A stretch of 64,000 nt of DNA, taken from positions 372,001 through 436,000 of the forward strand of contig JAIXMG010000009.1 of assembly GCA_025201345.1 (NCBI GenBank), written 5' to 3'. Below are positions 22,153 to 35,060 of the stretch, in pieces. Under the pieces are notes generated by a model. It did not search any database and was not told the DNA's origin. It saw nothing but the letters and a program-made list of their open reading frames with translations. Each line of letters starts with the position of its first letter. Position 1 is the stretch's first letter. The position numbers were made by a program, and so were the translations under genes. The DNA comes from Thamnidium elegans (lineage: Eukaryota; Mucoromycota; Mucoromycetes; Mucorales; Mucoraceae).

Positions 22153-23139
22153 TTATTGAAATACTTTAAGCGAATTAATTTTCCAGTGAGCTTCACCAAA
22201 GGCGCTTGGAGTATTTTTTACAAAATCAACGCAGGTTGAAGGACATCCAGAATTTCCGTACACACCTCCAGCCCAGTCTCCACAAAAGGTCAAGTTCAGT
22301 ACAATTTTTAAATCTTTGAATTTGTTTGCAGGACACGATTGGAAAGGAAATGCTGCTACAGGTAATCCCCAAGTATCAGGGTTAGGATTATTGGAAGTTA
22401 TATCTCCAGGAATAGAAGACCGAGTGAAAAACCATACTTGAATACCTTGACCTTCAGTCCAACGAGTAGCATATACACCTCCTTTATTTTCATTAAATCC
22501 TCTACCATATGTACGCGTATCTCCAGATGATACAGCACATCCTTCATTGGCTCCTTGTCCTGGTGCATTCACATCACAATTAGGTGTTTTGACATTACCT
22601 AGTTGTGGTCTAGGGACACCTTCCATAGTGCACCCACTACTAGTATGTAAAGCAACTGAGTTTGTTGTTTGTTCATTGACTCCTTCAATAATCTATAATT
22701 TATAGTTTTAATATTTTCTTGCAAAATATTAGCGATATAATATAATACTTGCATCAATTTCGCCTTGATTGGGCCAGTTATCCCCGAACATCCAGAAAGC
22801 TGGCCAGGTACCACAGCCAACCGGCATATGTTCAAGATCAAGTATAAACAAGCCATAGTTGTAAGTAGATTTAGATTCTAGACGTACAGAGGGTCTACCT
22901 CCTGGAGTCACGGTCGTATTATCAGTTTTAATAATTGTCTGTTCTCCTTGCATATAAACCAAATTATTTGCTGCTGCAGTTGATTGATCCACGTATTGAA
23001 CAAAGCCATGCGTAGGGTCTGCTCCAGTATAGAAATTAAAAAAATTGATAAAGTTTGAACCTGCAGAAATGCTGTGGAGAGACCAGGCGTTGGCAACACT
23101 CGAAAAAAGCGCGGTAGTAAGGGCAACTTTAATCAACAT
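22153..23139 (-). CDS. Secreted GH16 beta-glucanase
   Basis: Predicted secreted endo-beta-1,3(4)-glucanase (laminarinase-type GH16) acting on fungal or plant cell-wall glucan. Exons 22753-23139 and 22153-22692 give 308 residues, with an N-terminal signal peptide cleaved after A-N-A. The upstream half has the substrate-groove segment G-T-W-P-A-F-W-M-F. The catalytic signature G-E-I-D-I-I-E-G, with nucleophile and acid/base Glu, is assembled only after splicing. It requires a GC-AG intron (donor GCAAGT at 22752); a GT donor gives no in-frame product. Six or more cysteines in the C-terminal half fit a disulfide-stabilised extracellular enzyme. A TATA-like box lies about 55-60 nt upstream of the ATG. 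Confidence 0.88.
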
Positions 23140-26100
23140 ATTGTTATGATAGATCTAATACAGAATATTGATAATAAAAATCTTTCTCTTCTTATATAAC
23201 TTTTTTTTTTCTCTACATTACACCAGTTTTTTTGTATTCGGTTGGCATTACGTTTCTCGTCATGACAGTTGACTAAATTAATATCCAAGTAATAAATCTA
23301 ACTGAATGAGTATACTTCATCCCGAGTGAGTGGGAAATGTACTACACTGAAAAAAGTGGGATATCATCTTGTATCATGTAAAAAGAGAAAAGAGAAAAGA
23401 TAATGCCGCCAAGTTGTATTATAAATTTAATTATGGTACAACCATATAAATGAAATATATGCACAATATATTAAAGTCTACTGTAAAAAAAAAAAAAAAG
23501 ATTCCAGAGTGCCCTTTATATAATCTACTTTTTTTTTCCCCCTTGGAAGACAGGTGATCTAGATTCCCGTCAAATACATATACACAACGACAAGAACAAC
23601 AACAACAACAAAAAAACGCGGGAAGCGGGTAATACGTTTTGATGGAAAGTATCATGTGTTTAATATATGCAGGTAAAAGGTACCCTTCCTTTGATATCGT
23701 GATTTGAGTTTTTATTTTATGCTGTGTTCAAGCACAGGAATTTGTGGTTTAATATAGTATAGTTGACCGAATTTAGACCGGGGCCAATTGGTTTCAATCT
23801 ATATATACAACATGCTATCATTTCATCATCAAAGTATACACACGGCATTGTGCATTTAAATATGTTGTATACCTTATAGTTTAGGAAAATTTGAATAAAT
23901 ATAGTCTTTTTTTTAAATCCCTTAATTTTGAAACTTGGTTTATTCGTTATCTTAGACACACACAAAGTTTTGACTTGCACAAAAGAACCAACACTTGTGT
24001 CATTAGTGAACGCAATAACAGTAGCAATTAGAACATGAAACATAGAGTGCGGTCAAAAATTGTGTGTTTATCCAATCCTATGGTTCATACTGCATTACTA
24101 AGGGTCATCAATATTGAAAAATTAAAAAATATATATATATAAAGACAGCTGATAGTATAATTCTTTTTATCTACTTTAACTTTTTTAGACACTAGAATTA
24201 AAGGTGATCTGCAAATTTTGATGGGTCAGTATTATAAACCTCTAGAACATCCCCTTAGGTAAGCATAAAGGAAGAGGACATATAAAGGTAAAAAGCAGGT
24301 GATAGGCTGAATGAAAAAAAAATCACGTTTTATTTAGAAAATACGCCACTATATATTTACGTGTGTGAGTACAATTTATATACATGCACAAGTACGCCAA
24401 TATATAAATAAAGAGGTATAAATGAAAGCTGGGGAAAATCATTTTACATCGTCGATTCGATGAAAAGGGGGGAACGTTAATATGTTATTTTAAGAACTGT
24501 CAACAACTATTTTTCTTTTTATTTCTACGTTAATATATGGATGATCATCCAAATCGTTTTTTTTAACAAAAAAAAAAAAAAAAAAGGTGACACAGTATCA
24601 AAATTCTACTTGTTTAATATAAAAAGGTAAAATAAGGAGTAAAAAAAAAAAAAGGTGCTTATTAATAGGCGTATTGAAAAAAAAATGGAGAGACAAGGGA
24701 GAGATAGAGTGAATATTTACCAATTATATCACATTATCCAATAGAATAGGAGAGAAAACATCAAAGCACACCTCGAAATAACCTTTTTCTGTTGATTTAC
24801 TCCTTGATGAAAGAAAAAGGAATATAACAGAAATTTCAACCTCTATCGATCTTTTTTTTTTGTGCATCTGGCCGAAACGGCACAGTACAAATTTAGAAAT
24901 ATTAAGTGCATATAAAACTGATTTTAATACAAAAACATGCTATTAAGGATTCTTTTTTTAAAAAAGCATAAAGTCGACCAATGAGAGAAAGAGGATGTAT
25001 AAAAAAATAGGGGAAAACAGAAATATTATGATGATCAATGTAATTCTTTATTAGTAAATTCAGGCTTCTTTCCCCAGTTTTACCCCCACCCCCCGATACA
25101 CACACCCCTTTGTATACCTTTTTTTTATGTAGATCTAAAAAAAAAAGAAAAAAAAATTATATACGATCCTTTTTGTTCTATATGTGTGCGTAAGTTTTTT
25201 TTTTATTATTATTGCTTTCCAGCAGTATAATACTGACTCGGAATCAATGTCCGAACGCGCACATAATGATAATAATGCCCTGCAGCCTACTGTAAGAAAA
25301 GGGTTGTATAAAAATTACTAGTCAGTAGGTTTATAAATTCAGTGATGCCTCAGGAATGCTTATTTCCTTTTATAAACGTAACTACAGTTAGTGTGTAACG
25401 CACAGCACCGATCCCGAGGATATCAACCAGTAGAGTATGTGAAAACGTGAGTTATCTATTTATGATGACCCTGATAAACTATTTGTTTTTATTATTATTA
25501 TTATTATAAACAACAACAACAAAAAACGCCCAAAAAAAAAAAAAAAAAAAAAAAAATTAGGTACAGCTATTTTTTTTTAAAAAAAAAAAATTGGCATTCT
25601 TTGAACAATAGGGGTTAATGATTGAGTCCGGGAGAATCAAAACTTTATAATGTATTACAACAAAAGTAATTTATCCCAAAATATGACATCTAAAGTGCAT
25701 CACTTATTAAAATAATCATCAGCTGAGACTGTGTATTTAGAATATTACGTGCGTATTATTTTTTTCTTTTCTGTAACGTGTGTGCGCGTGAAGTTGTTTA
25801 GACATGATATATATTAAAAAATAAAAAATATATAGGAAAGGTATATATATATACATATTCGAAAATCTTCTATAACATCATATATTAGTTTATACTGCAA
25901 TATAAAATATATGTAACTTTGCATCACATGCAGAAAGGGGAGCGGCGCAAAGAAAAATTACCTTGTAGGAGTAATATTATAAGGGGTGGAGAGGAAAAGT
26001 GCGTGTGTGTGTGTGTGTACGGAAAGGGGTGAGGTGAGGTTATATAGAGTTTTGTTTGCCATTTATTTGATTAACCTCCCCCTCTTTACAGACGCCAATT

Positions 26101-26280
26101 TTTTTTCTTACGCTATCACCCCCCCTTTTTTATTTTGTATAAATTAAAAGGTTTTTTTTTATTATTTTATTTCTTTTTTTTTTTTATTATTATTATAATT
26201 TCTTTCAATTTTATTATTCTACTAATTCAAACCTAATACTCAAACATTCATTCTTACTGATACACACATATACAAAAAAA
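23140..26280. other. Gene-poor region, 3.1 kb
   Basis: No protein gene or tRNA recognised on either strand. Short ORFs (for example 23717-24043 minus) are AT-driven and lack motifs. It contains a hairpin-forming sequence at 25286-25329, several A/T runs, a (GT)n microsatellite near 26002 and the long pyrimidine leader of the kinase gene at its right end. Noncoding RNA genes could be missed. Confidence 0.5.
25286..25329 (+). other. Inverted repeat / hairpin
   Basis: CCTACTG at 25286-25292 pairs perfectly with CAGTAGG at 25323-25329 around a 30-nt loop, in an otherwise featureless spacer with locally less AT-biased sequence. Confidence 0.35.
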
Positions 26281-27421
26281 ATGATTACTTTACCTAATGG
26301 AACTTTAATTGATAACCTCCGTATCGTGGATATCCTCGGTAAAGGAGCGTACGGACAAGTATACCTTGGCCGACACGAAGAAAAGAAAGAAATGTATGCA
26401 ATTAAATCGCTCTTTCACAAAAACAAACAGAGATCACTGGAAAGAATGGAGATTGGACTTCATGCACGATTATCAGGTCATCCTAATATCATTCAATTGA
26501 AGCGGGTTATTCGCGACCAAGATTTAGACTGGACTCATGTTGTATTAGAGTATGGTCCAGAAGGCGACTTATTTGCTGCCATTACTGAAAGAGATTTATA
26601 TGCTGGTAATCACCCTTTAATTAGAAGAGTGTTTTTACAATTATTGGATGCATTGAGTTATTGTCATGATAATCATGTTTATCATCGGGATCTTAAACCC
26701 GAGAATATTTTGGTGTTTGATGGAGGAAGAACAGTAAAATTAGCTGATTTCGGATTAGCTACGACTAGTGCTGTTTCTCAAGAATTCGGATGTGGTAGTA
26801 CATTTTATTATTCACCTGGTAAGTTGTAACATATATATTACATATGGTAACCATAGAGATTAATTTTTTTTTTTTTTATATAAAGAGTGTCAAGGAGATT
26901 TATTCCAAAGCAGTTGTGACCGTATTGGATACGCGACCGGACCTAATGATGTATGGGCATTAGGTGTCATTTTGATTAATTTGGCTACGGGTAGAAACCC
27001 ATGGAAACAAGCATCCTTGAAGGATGAAACTTTTCGAGCCTTCTTGGCCGACCCTGATTTCTTACTTTCCATCTTACCCATCTCTCGAGAATTAAACCGA
27101 ATTTTGAAACGTATCTTTTGTATTGATCCTGTGCGTCGTATCACTTTAACCGAACTAAAAGAAAAGATCCGTAACTGTAAATACTTTACACGTACAGCTG
27201 AAGTAGATCGTTGGGAGCACAACGCACAACAACAAATCCGACGTCAACAACGAAAGGCCCTTATTGAATTACCACCTTCTCCACCTGCTACACCTTGCTC
27301 TAACAGATCTCGCTCTACTTCTCCTGCTATTTGGCAACAACGTATTGATAACAACAATAATGAAAAACAACCTAATCCTGATGCAATCCTTACAACCATG
27401 TTAACAACACTTGTGGTATAA
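26281..27421 (+). CDS. Ran1/Pat1-Vhs1-Sks1-like protein kinase
   Basis: Cytosolic or nuclear Ser/Thr kinase of the fungal group that includes S. pombe Ran1/Pat1 (meiosis repressor) and yeast Vhs1/Sks1 (cell cycle, glucose response). Exons 26281-26818 and 26886-27421 encode 357 residues, nearly all kinase domain. Visible: [34 protein letters not shown], and the group-specific activation segment F-G-C-G-S-T-F-Y-Y-S-P-E-C, where the splice junction falls. A W-A-L-G-V-I-L-I-N-L-A-T-G-R-N-P-W block follows, also characteristic. The C-terminus after residue 300 is a Pro/Ser-rich tail. The gene sits between two long gene-free stretches, with a long CT-rich leader. Confidence 0.88.
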
Positions 27422-27853
27422 ATTCCCCCCTTTTTTTTTCTTCTTCTTCTTTTAACCATATTACGCTCCCTTTCCTTTTTTTTTATATGATAATATCCCT
27501 TTTTTTTTTTGATCTATGAGTTTATTTTTAGCAAGGTTGATCCTTGCGTACAAAAATAACCAATTTTTTTTCCCTTTCTATGTATTTAATTGACCATGCA
27601 CAAAAACAAAAAAAACAAAAAAAACATCATTTTAATTAATCAATGTTTATATGTTATAAACATTTTTTTTTATTTTTCTTATATATATTTATATACAACC
27701 TATTTCACCCATACAAATCCTCTTTAATAAACGCATAATATGTACAAATTTTAAGAAAAAAAAATAACTTTAAAAAAATGGTGATCTACGTAAAAAAAAT
27801 ATATATATATATAATGCATATTTGAAAGTTCTCTTATTGCATAGTATTCATGT

Positions 27854-27884
<31 letters not shown>

Positions 27885-29586
27885 CTGTTGTATCCTTTTT
27901 ACATTAGTCCAGCTTTTGTATTCTTCTGAAAACCCTAATTTATACTTATTGTTTTTTTTCGGTACGTCATTTAGGGTTCTTGAGGTAATTAATAGCTCGA
28001 TATAGTTAAGCAGAAGTTCACTTTTTAAAGTTTAACAACGTTCAAAATAATAGAATAAAAAAAGAATTGCTGCTGTATATCTCGATCAAAGATATATATA
28101 TATATAAAAGGCTTTTATAAACAAATGATGAGAAGAGAAAGCTGCGGTTTCAAATGTAAGTATGCAAATGGGTGTCGTAGCATTCTGGTTTTTATATGAT
28201 CGATCATTAAATAGGATCGAAGTTCAAAATAATAATCAATGATGAAGTTTTGTATATCAGTTGCTATAACAATGATGTGTATATCATTTCCATTGCATGA
28301 GTAACTCTATTTTGGATCTTCTATAAAAATAAATAAATAATGATCGCTGGATACTTTTATAAATAAAATTACGTATATTGTCTACTTAGTGCACACAACC
28401 GAGGAGCTTTATTTTACATAATTCACATATTTTGTTTATAGTATTACACTATAGTTGTTTGCTTTGGTTAGAATCTTCTTGAATATGTATGTACTTTTTT
28501 TTTCCTAAACATGATAATGTACATCAGGATGTTGTGCACAGGCATCCTTTATACAAAAATAGTATAAATATACAGCTTCTCTAAAAGAACCTTCGGCAGC
28601 ATAAAAAAAACACTTGATTTTTATAAATGTCGCTTCTGCAGCTAACATAAAAGATGTAATGGATTGTTGGTCTATGTTACTTGATTGGTTAGTATCTTCA
28701 ATGAAAATTTATCATACTTTTTAGTACCACACTTTTCACATGTACATATTCTCTGTTAATATACTGACATTTTAAAGGACTTATTACAAGCATACATACG
28801 TTAAATTATCCGGAACCAAAAAAAATTTCTCATGTTTCGATATGTATATTTACTTGGGCTTCCCCCCTCCTCCCCCCCCCCTTTTTTTTTAATTACTCGA
28901 TCTATTTTGAGCAACCCATATCAATATTTAAAGTTTTGTACCCCCCTCCCTTGTCTTTTTTTAAATTGCTTTTCAAATCTTTCTAGATGATTACACTTCA
29001 CCAAGAAAAACAAATTCCTTTTGAGATCAAATCTTTGAGAGCGTTATATGCATTCATTTTCTACAACTAATAAATACCTTCTTAAAAGAAATAAACCTAG
29101 CAAACTCTGTACAAGTGTGGTTAGATATATATATATAAAAAGAGGGATACTGTCACTATAAAAAAAAAATTGGACGGTTCACGTCCTCTATTTAGAAAAG
29201 GATAATCCAGAGATTTACTAAGGAGGTTTTTTTTTTTTTTTTTAAAAAAAAAAAAAGTGGAAGTTTGGCTTGATCAAGTACAAAATAAACGTGGCCTATT
29301 CCGTTAGTATACTGATGTTTACTCTGTAAGTCGCATGTAAAAAGATCGATCGAGAAGTAATAAACAACTTGGTAGTTACTTTTTTTTTTTTTTTTTTTTT
29401 TTTTGCGTTTATAATTAAATATGAGAAATACTCGGCGAATTTATATACACAAGAGAGAGGGAAAAGAGGCAATATGAGTTTATTAAAAAAAAAGAAAAAG
29501 ATAAAAAAAAAGAGTTAAATATTACAGGTGGAGCAAAAAAACAACAATAACAAAAAAAAAGATATTATAGAAAAGGTAATGTAAAT
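27422..29586. other. Gene-poor region, 2.2 kb
   Basis: No coding or RNA gene recognised. Contains several A/T runs and a T/A self-complementary tract at about 29227-29256. It separates two head-to-head 3' ends. Confidence 0.5.
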
Positions 29587-30022
29587 TTATAAATAAGATG
29601 CCATGCTTTCTTTTTTCTTTTTACTAGACCCACAAGGTCTACCTCTTTTCTTTCTTTCTGCATCGACACAGGTATCCGCTTTATTCAACCGAACACATCT
29701 AGCACAAGGCCTTTGTACATCACAAGCGACATGCGATTGTTTGCAAGAAACACACGCTTTTCTTACATACACCTGCGCACCTCTATTATCAGAACTATTA
29801 TTGTATCCTGTGGCAGTAGTAGAGGATAATGAAGAAGATGAAGATGAAGAAGTAGAGAGCGTTGGCATAGGTTGGTTATGATTAAACAAGTATGCTTGCT
29901 GATCGTAAGGAATTGGATAATTATTTGCTTGTTCTAGCGAGATACCTTCACCATGTATACTATGAAAAGCCATCATTGGATAAGTTTGCTGCTGTTGTAA
30001 TTGCTGCTGTTGCTGCTGCTGC

Positions 30023-30061
<39 letters not shown>

Positions 30062-30409
30062 GGATACGTCTTTAAAATAATAAATATGTCAATTAATAAA
30101 TTAATGGAGATATATATTATGTACTACCTGTGGTTGTACTTGTTGATTATAAGAAGTGGGAGGAGTATTGCTTGAAGAACAAGAAGAAGCATAGTCATGA
30201 CTTTGTTGCATTGCAGCTTGGTAACGAAACATTTCATACGGATCACCACCATGTTGAAAGAAGTCGAGATAAGCTGGGTTTAAATCGACTTGGTTTGACA
30301 TTGTAGCAAAGGCGTTGGCATCGAACATAAGTTGTGAAGCATAGTCATATGTGTTTGGTTCAGGAAAAGTGTGTTTTTCACTTGAAGTATCTTGATGAGG
30401 TTCGTACAT
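29587..30409 (-). CDS. Zinc-cluster (Zn2Cys6) transcription factor, C-terminal DNA-binding domain
   Basis: Fungal transcription factor. Exons 30128-30409 and 29587-30069 give 254 residues. The N-terminal two thirds are Ser/Asn/Gln-rich: a run of 20 Gln, one Leu and four more Gln (about residues 98-122) starts just after the splice junction, followed by a Ser run. The zinc cluster lies near the C-terminus (about 198-232): A-C-V-S-C-K-Q-S-H-V-A-C-D then R-P-C-A-R-C-V and D-T-C-V-D, with all six cysteines, followed by K-K-R-G-R-P, an AT-hook-like basic motif. This spacing and the H-x-A-C-D pattern resemble regulators of carbon use such as Ert1/AcuK. Placement at the extreme C-terminus is unusual. 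The target genes are unknown. Confidence 0.85.
29998..30060 (-). repeat. CAG/CAA trinucleotide repeat (poly-Gln)
   Basis: Interrupted CAG/CAA repeat encoding at least 20 consecutive Gln in the zinc-cluster factor. The CAA interruptions would stabilise length. Confidence 0.85.
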
Positions 30410-31152
30410 TTAAAAATAAAAAAAGTACTTTTTTTTTTTTATTTTTTTTTTATTTTTTTTTTTTAAAAAAAAAAGAGAGGGATAGGTTAATATCGCGTTA
30501 TGTTTAGTTAAAACTTTATATGCTTTTTTTTTTCTCCTCTTGTTTGTATAACAAAAAAGATGAACGATCAAGGGAAATGGGGGGGAAATAGGAAGATTAA
30601 GCTTTGCTTTTTATACTGCTTTCGAGTGAAGAAAGAGACTTTTTTTTTTTTTTTTTTTTTTTTTGTTTGTTCTTTGTCTGATTTGAATATTTGTATGACA
30701 TAAAACCACACAAGCTTTACTTGGGTTTACTTTGGGTTACTTTTTGGCCACATACTACTGACAAAAAAAAAAAAAGAGAGAGACATAAAGTAAACAAATT
30801 GAAGTTTCTCCGAGCTAGTCGCGATTCTGTTGTAAAATAAACTGCCTTTTTCTTCGAATAAAAAATATATAGAGTTGAACAAACATATTATTTCTTTCCA
30901 AATTGACAACAAACGAAGAAGAAAAAAAAGACGCTTAACCCAATCTTGTCATTTTGATTTCATCTAAATGTCAAAAAGAATCGTTTTCCGGAAAATATTT
31001 GACGCTTTTTGAGAAGAAAAAAAAAAGCCATTGTCGCACATATGCCGTAAGAGTGTCTTGTGATCATGATCGGAGTAAACCATACCAAGAAAAAAGCATG
31101 AACCTTTTTTTCTTTTTTTCTTTTTCTTTATCTTATACACACATACATACAA
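30410..31152. other. Divergent promoter region
   Basis: Intergenic between a - strand and a + strand gene start. It holds T-rich tracts near 30430-30470 (including a T/A palindromic run at 30462-30474) and near 30640, but no supported gene. Confidence 0.5.
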
Positions 31153-32883
31153 ATGATTATCCGTAACAAGACATTAATAACTCTACTTTACTTGGCGCTT
31201 GAACTATATCCTTGTTACTCGCTTAACACGCAAGTCCCCTTTTTTTTAAACCATCACCCTTCATTAGAACAACAAAACACCCTTCACCTCAAAACTATAT
31301 ACCACCATGGTTCAGCCAATGGACCTATTCCCAAACTTTTTAGGAGATTAGATCTACCACAGACCGCGCAAAAGCTTAGTTTAAAGAGTAAGCAGGGTGT
31401 GATGGATAGACCTAGTGCGGCTGATAGAAACGATTTATTATTAAAGATGAGCCAGTCAAGTGATAGACTGGTTCGGTGGAACACGGTAGCAGAAGAAGGA
31501 GGTAATCAGTACCGAGCGATGCAGTTAGAGTCTACGATCGGTATTCTGCCTGATGTGACGGATAGATCGTCTATCGTATCTTTGGCTCAGATGTCAAATA
31601 ATGCATACCTGGATATTCAATTAAATAACACGGAATGGTATGATCTTGGCTCTTCTTGGCATTTGGTAAGTATGTGCGTGATTAAAAAGGAAGAGAGAGT
31701 TACTGTTTTTTTTCTTTTTACTGAAGAATTTTATTTAATCGATTATTAGAATAATTCATTTGGTTGGGAATCAGATGGTATACGTGGACACTTGTTTGTA
31801 AACCAAGATGAATCCTTGGTTGTTATCGGTATAAAAGGTACAAGTGCTGGGTTATGGACAGGAGGTCCTACCGGTGAAAAAGATAAAATAAATGTAATTA
31901 TTTTATACATGTTATATATATATATATATTTAATTGTCAATTGGGTTATAGGACAATATGTTATTTTCGTGCTGCTGTGCTAGAATCAGTCGAGCTTGGT
32001 CACCTGTATGCGATTGTTATCAAGGAAATGAGTATAAATGTGAATCAAGTTGTTTACAGAAAAAAATCAGTGAAGCTGAATTATATTATGACAACGCACT
32101 TGTAAAGTATATCTAAGTCCCTTCCCTTTTTTTTTTTGTATTAATATATATGTGTATATATTTTTTTTTTTTAAAAAAAAAAATAAGGCAATATTTAGAG
32201 ACGTTTCTGATACGTATAAGAACAGCACTATTTGGTTAACAGGACACTCGCTTGGCGGAGCAATAGCTAGTTTAGTTGGAATAACATTTGGCATACCAAC
32301 TGTTACATTTGAAATACCAGGCGATAAGTTAGCTTCCGAGAGATTACATTTACCTAAACCACCTGGAGCCGATTTACCGTTATGGCATTTTGGTCACACT
32401 GCTGATCCGATTTTTGTTGGCGTATGCAATGTAACGTATATCAATTCGTTTTTTATGCAAATTCATTTAAAAAAAAATTTTTTTTTTTTTTAGGGTCCTT
32501 CAAGTAGTTGTTGGTATGGTGGTTATGCTATGGAAACAAGATGCCATACAGGAAAAGTGTGCGTTTGGGATACTGTGAAAGACAACGGCTGGAGAGTGGA
32601 CATTAGGTCACACAGAGTTCGTGATGTCATTGATAGTATATTGATGAAACCAGATGATTTTCCTTTACCAAACTGTGAAGCAGAGAAGGATTGTCAGGAT
32701 TGTGGGCTATGGGAATTCTATGATGACAGGGATCCGTTAGAAACCGGTACTACTGGTTTGCCTACTAGTACTACTGATGCTGTTACTTCTACTACCGATG
32801 CTGCTACTACTACTACTGCTACGACGGATACCCAACCAAGTACCACTATACATGAGCCACCTACCGATCCTTGGCCAAACTAA
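31153..32883 (+). CDS. ATG15: Atg15-like vacuolar autophagic lipase
   Basis: Phospholipase that lyses autophagic and MVB membranes inside the vacuole. Exons 31153-31665, 31750-31893, 31952-32101, 32188-32430 and 32494-32883 give 479 residues, within the family range. An N-terminal hydrophobic segment (about 7-24) fits a type II signal anchor for MVB delivery. The lipase nucleophile motif is T-G-H-S-L-G-G-A. Downstream, [10 protein letters not shown] and [13 protein letters not shown] match the distinctive Atg15 C-terminal block that carries the catalytic Asp/His. A Cys-rich segment ([18 protein letters not shown]) precedes the active site, also typical. The final about 45 residues are a Thr/Ser stalk ending P-W-P-N. 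Confidence 0.9.
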
Positions 32884-33041
32884 AAAAAAAAAGGGGATGT
32901 AAAATATGCAATCGAAAAAGCTCTTTCGCGTCACAACCCATATTTAGTGCCATTTTTTATTTATTTATTTAGAATAAAATACTCTTTTTTTTTTTTTTTT
33001 AAAAAAAAAAGAAAAACCCTTTCTTTTATTTTATTTTACGT

Positions 33042-35023
33042 ATGGCTCAACCATCTGCAGTACCTGAACATCATGTGCATGTTGAACCCTCAATTATTAA
33101 TGATTTCGATTTAGATGTAGTTGATGAAGCCTTACACCATCCGGACAAACCAGAGTACACTGACCATTTTGGGTTTACGGTGCAGGTAAAGACGGATAAC
33201 GAGTATGATGCAGATACGACGGACTCAGAGTACGAGGACGCCTCCAGCGTTAATAACAAATCACCGCCTCAAGACACCGCTGTCACTGTAGACTCTGTGT
33301 TACCCGATAGTTGCAGTAGCAGCATAATAAATGCAAATGAAGACTGGCAACTGATTTCAAGCACAGTGACGCCTATAAAGCCGTCGACGAGCTATTACGA
33401 TATGTTGATATCCAAATGCACAAGGTCTTCTAACGATTCTGAAAAACAAGTGCGGTTGAAGCAAGAAACAAGTCATAACCTTGAGCTTTTAAAAGAAAAG
33501 TCTTTACAGCAAGAAGAAACTGATTGGGGTAAGTATATATATATATAAAAGGAGGAGGAATTTACAGAAACTAAAAAAAAAATAGAGTTTTGGTCAAATG
33601 TTATATCTGATTTTGATCGAGTGCATCGTAATGAGCACGCCAAGTTCCGCAGACTACTTGCTATCGGTGTCCCGTCTTCGTTACGCGGCATGTTATGGCA
33701 AATCTTTTCCAACTCCAAATCCAACAGTGAGCTTATTGAAAACGAGTACCGAGAACTGCTAAGTAGTACCAGCGCACATGAAAAGCTAATAAGAAGAGAC
33801 TTATCAAGAACCTTTCCCAACTTGGATTATTTCAAAGAACCTGGTGGCGAAGGGCAAGAAATGTTATTTAATGTAATTAAAGCGTATAGCTTATTTGATC
33901 CCCAAGTTGGATACTGTCAAGGTTTACATTTTGTTGTTGGTATATTGTTATTACACGTAAGTTAGTTTTTTTTTTTTAAAAAAAAAAAGGGAGGGCTGTC
34001 TTAAATCCCTTTCTCTCTTTTATAGATGCCTGACGAAGCAGCGTTCTGTGTCCTAATTAAATTGATGAGTCATTACGGTCTTCGTGGTCAATTCACACCT
34101 CAAATGGAAACTTTACATGAACGGCTATTTCAATTCAATCAATTACTGCTGCAGTTTCTACCTCAAGTACATCGTCATTTGGACGCACAAGGGGTACTAG
34201 CCACCATGTACGCCTCGCAGTGGTTTATGACCTTGTTTGCGTACCGGTGTCCTCTCAACCTTGTCTTCCGCGTATTCGATCTGGTCTTTGTCGAAGGCTC
34301 GCAGATTGCTATAAATTTTGCGCTGGCTTTAATGAAAAAGAACCAGCAGGTGATTTTAAGTTTAGAATTTGAATCTCTTTTAGAGTTTTTTTCTAGTGAT
34401 ATTTTTGAAGCATACAAGGTAACACGATAATACTTTTATTTTATTTTCTCTAAAAAAAAAAAGTATTGCCTTTTTTTTTTTAGGATAATGCGTATCAGTT
34501 TGTACAAGACGCATATAGCTTTGATATCTCACCACGTCTATTACAAAAACTAAGTAAACAGTATGTACTGGAAGCAGCAAAAGAAGCCAAGATCCAGTCG
34601 ATAGAAGACAACATGAAGCGCGAGAACATTGAACTTACTGAACAAGTCAAGAAGCTAAAGAAATCGTACAGGACGTTAGAACTCGAGCATCAAGACGTAG
34701 CTAAACAAGTGATTGAAGCCAAGATGTCCATGGCAAGTTTAGCAGCTGAAAACCAGCAATTAAAACACGAATTAAGCCAAATGAAACACGAGATGGTAAA
34801 GATTAAAACTAGCATGGATGACGAATGCCATTACCAGTTTAGCGAACTAGCCGGCAAAAATGCACAGCTTGTAGGCGAAAATTCCGAGCTCCAAGATAGG
34901 TTATCGGAACTGGAATCTGCATTAATTGATATGAAATTAAAATATGCAGAAAGTGAAAATGATTATGAAGTGATGAAACAAAAGTTACAAGAAGCACAAA
35001 AACTAAGTTTGTTTAAAAAGTAA
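33042..35023 (+). CDS. GYP5: TBC-domain Rab GTPase-activating protein (GYP5-like)
   Basis: Stimulates GTP hydrolysis by exocytic Rab GTPases (Ypt1/Sec4 in yeast). Exons 33042-33528, 33586-33956, 34026-34418 and 34484-35023; 596 residues. The first about 165 residues are acidic and disordered. The TBC domain follows: G-V-P-S-S-L-R-G-M-L-W, then R-R-D-L-S-R-T-F-P with the catalytic arginine finger, and V-G-Y-C-Q-G-L with the glutamine finger. W-F-M-T-L-F-A-Y and V-F-D-L-V-F-V-E-G continue the fold. The last about 150 residues form a coiled coil, as in GYP5, GYL1 and EVI5. The gene is tightly convergent with the next one (37 nt between stops). Confidence 0.9.
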
Positions 35024-35060
35024 TTTTTTATTTTTATTAAATGTACAAAAAAAAAAAGTC

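Noticed and set aside
23717..24043. 108-codon minus ORF in the gene desert
   Set aside because: Hydrophobic, Lys/Phe/Ile-driven composition expected from AT-rich DNA; no splice sites or homology signals.
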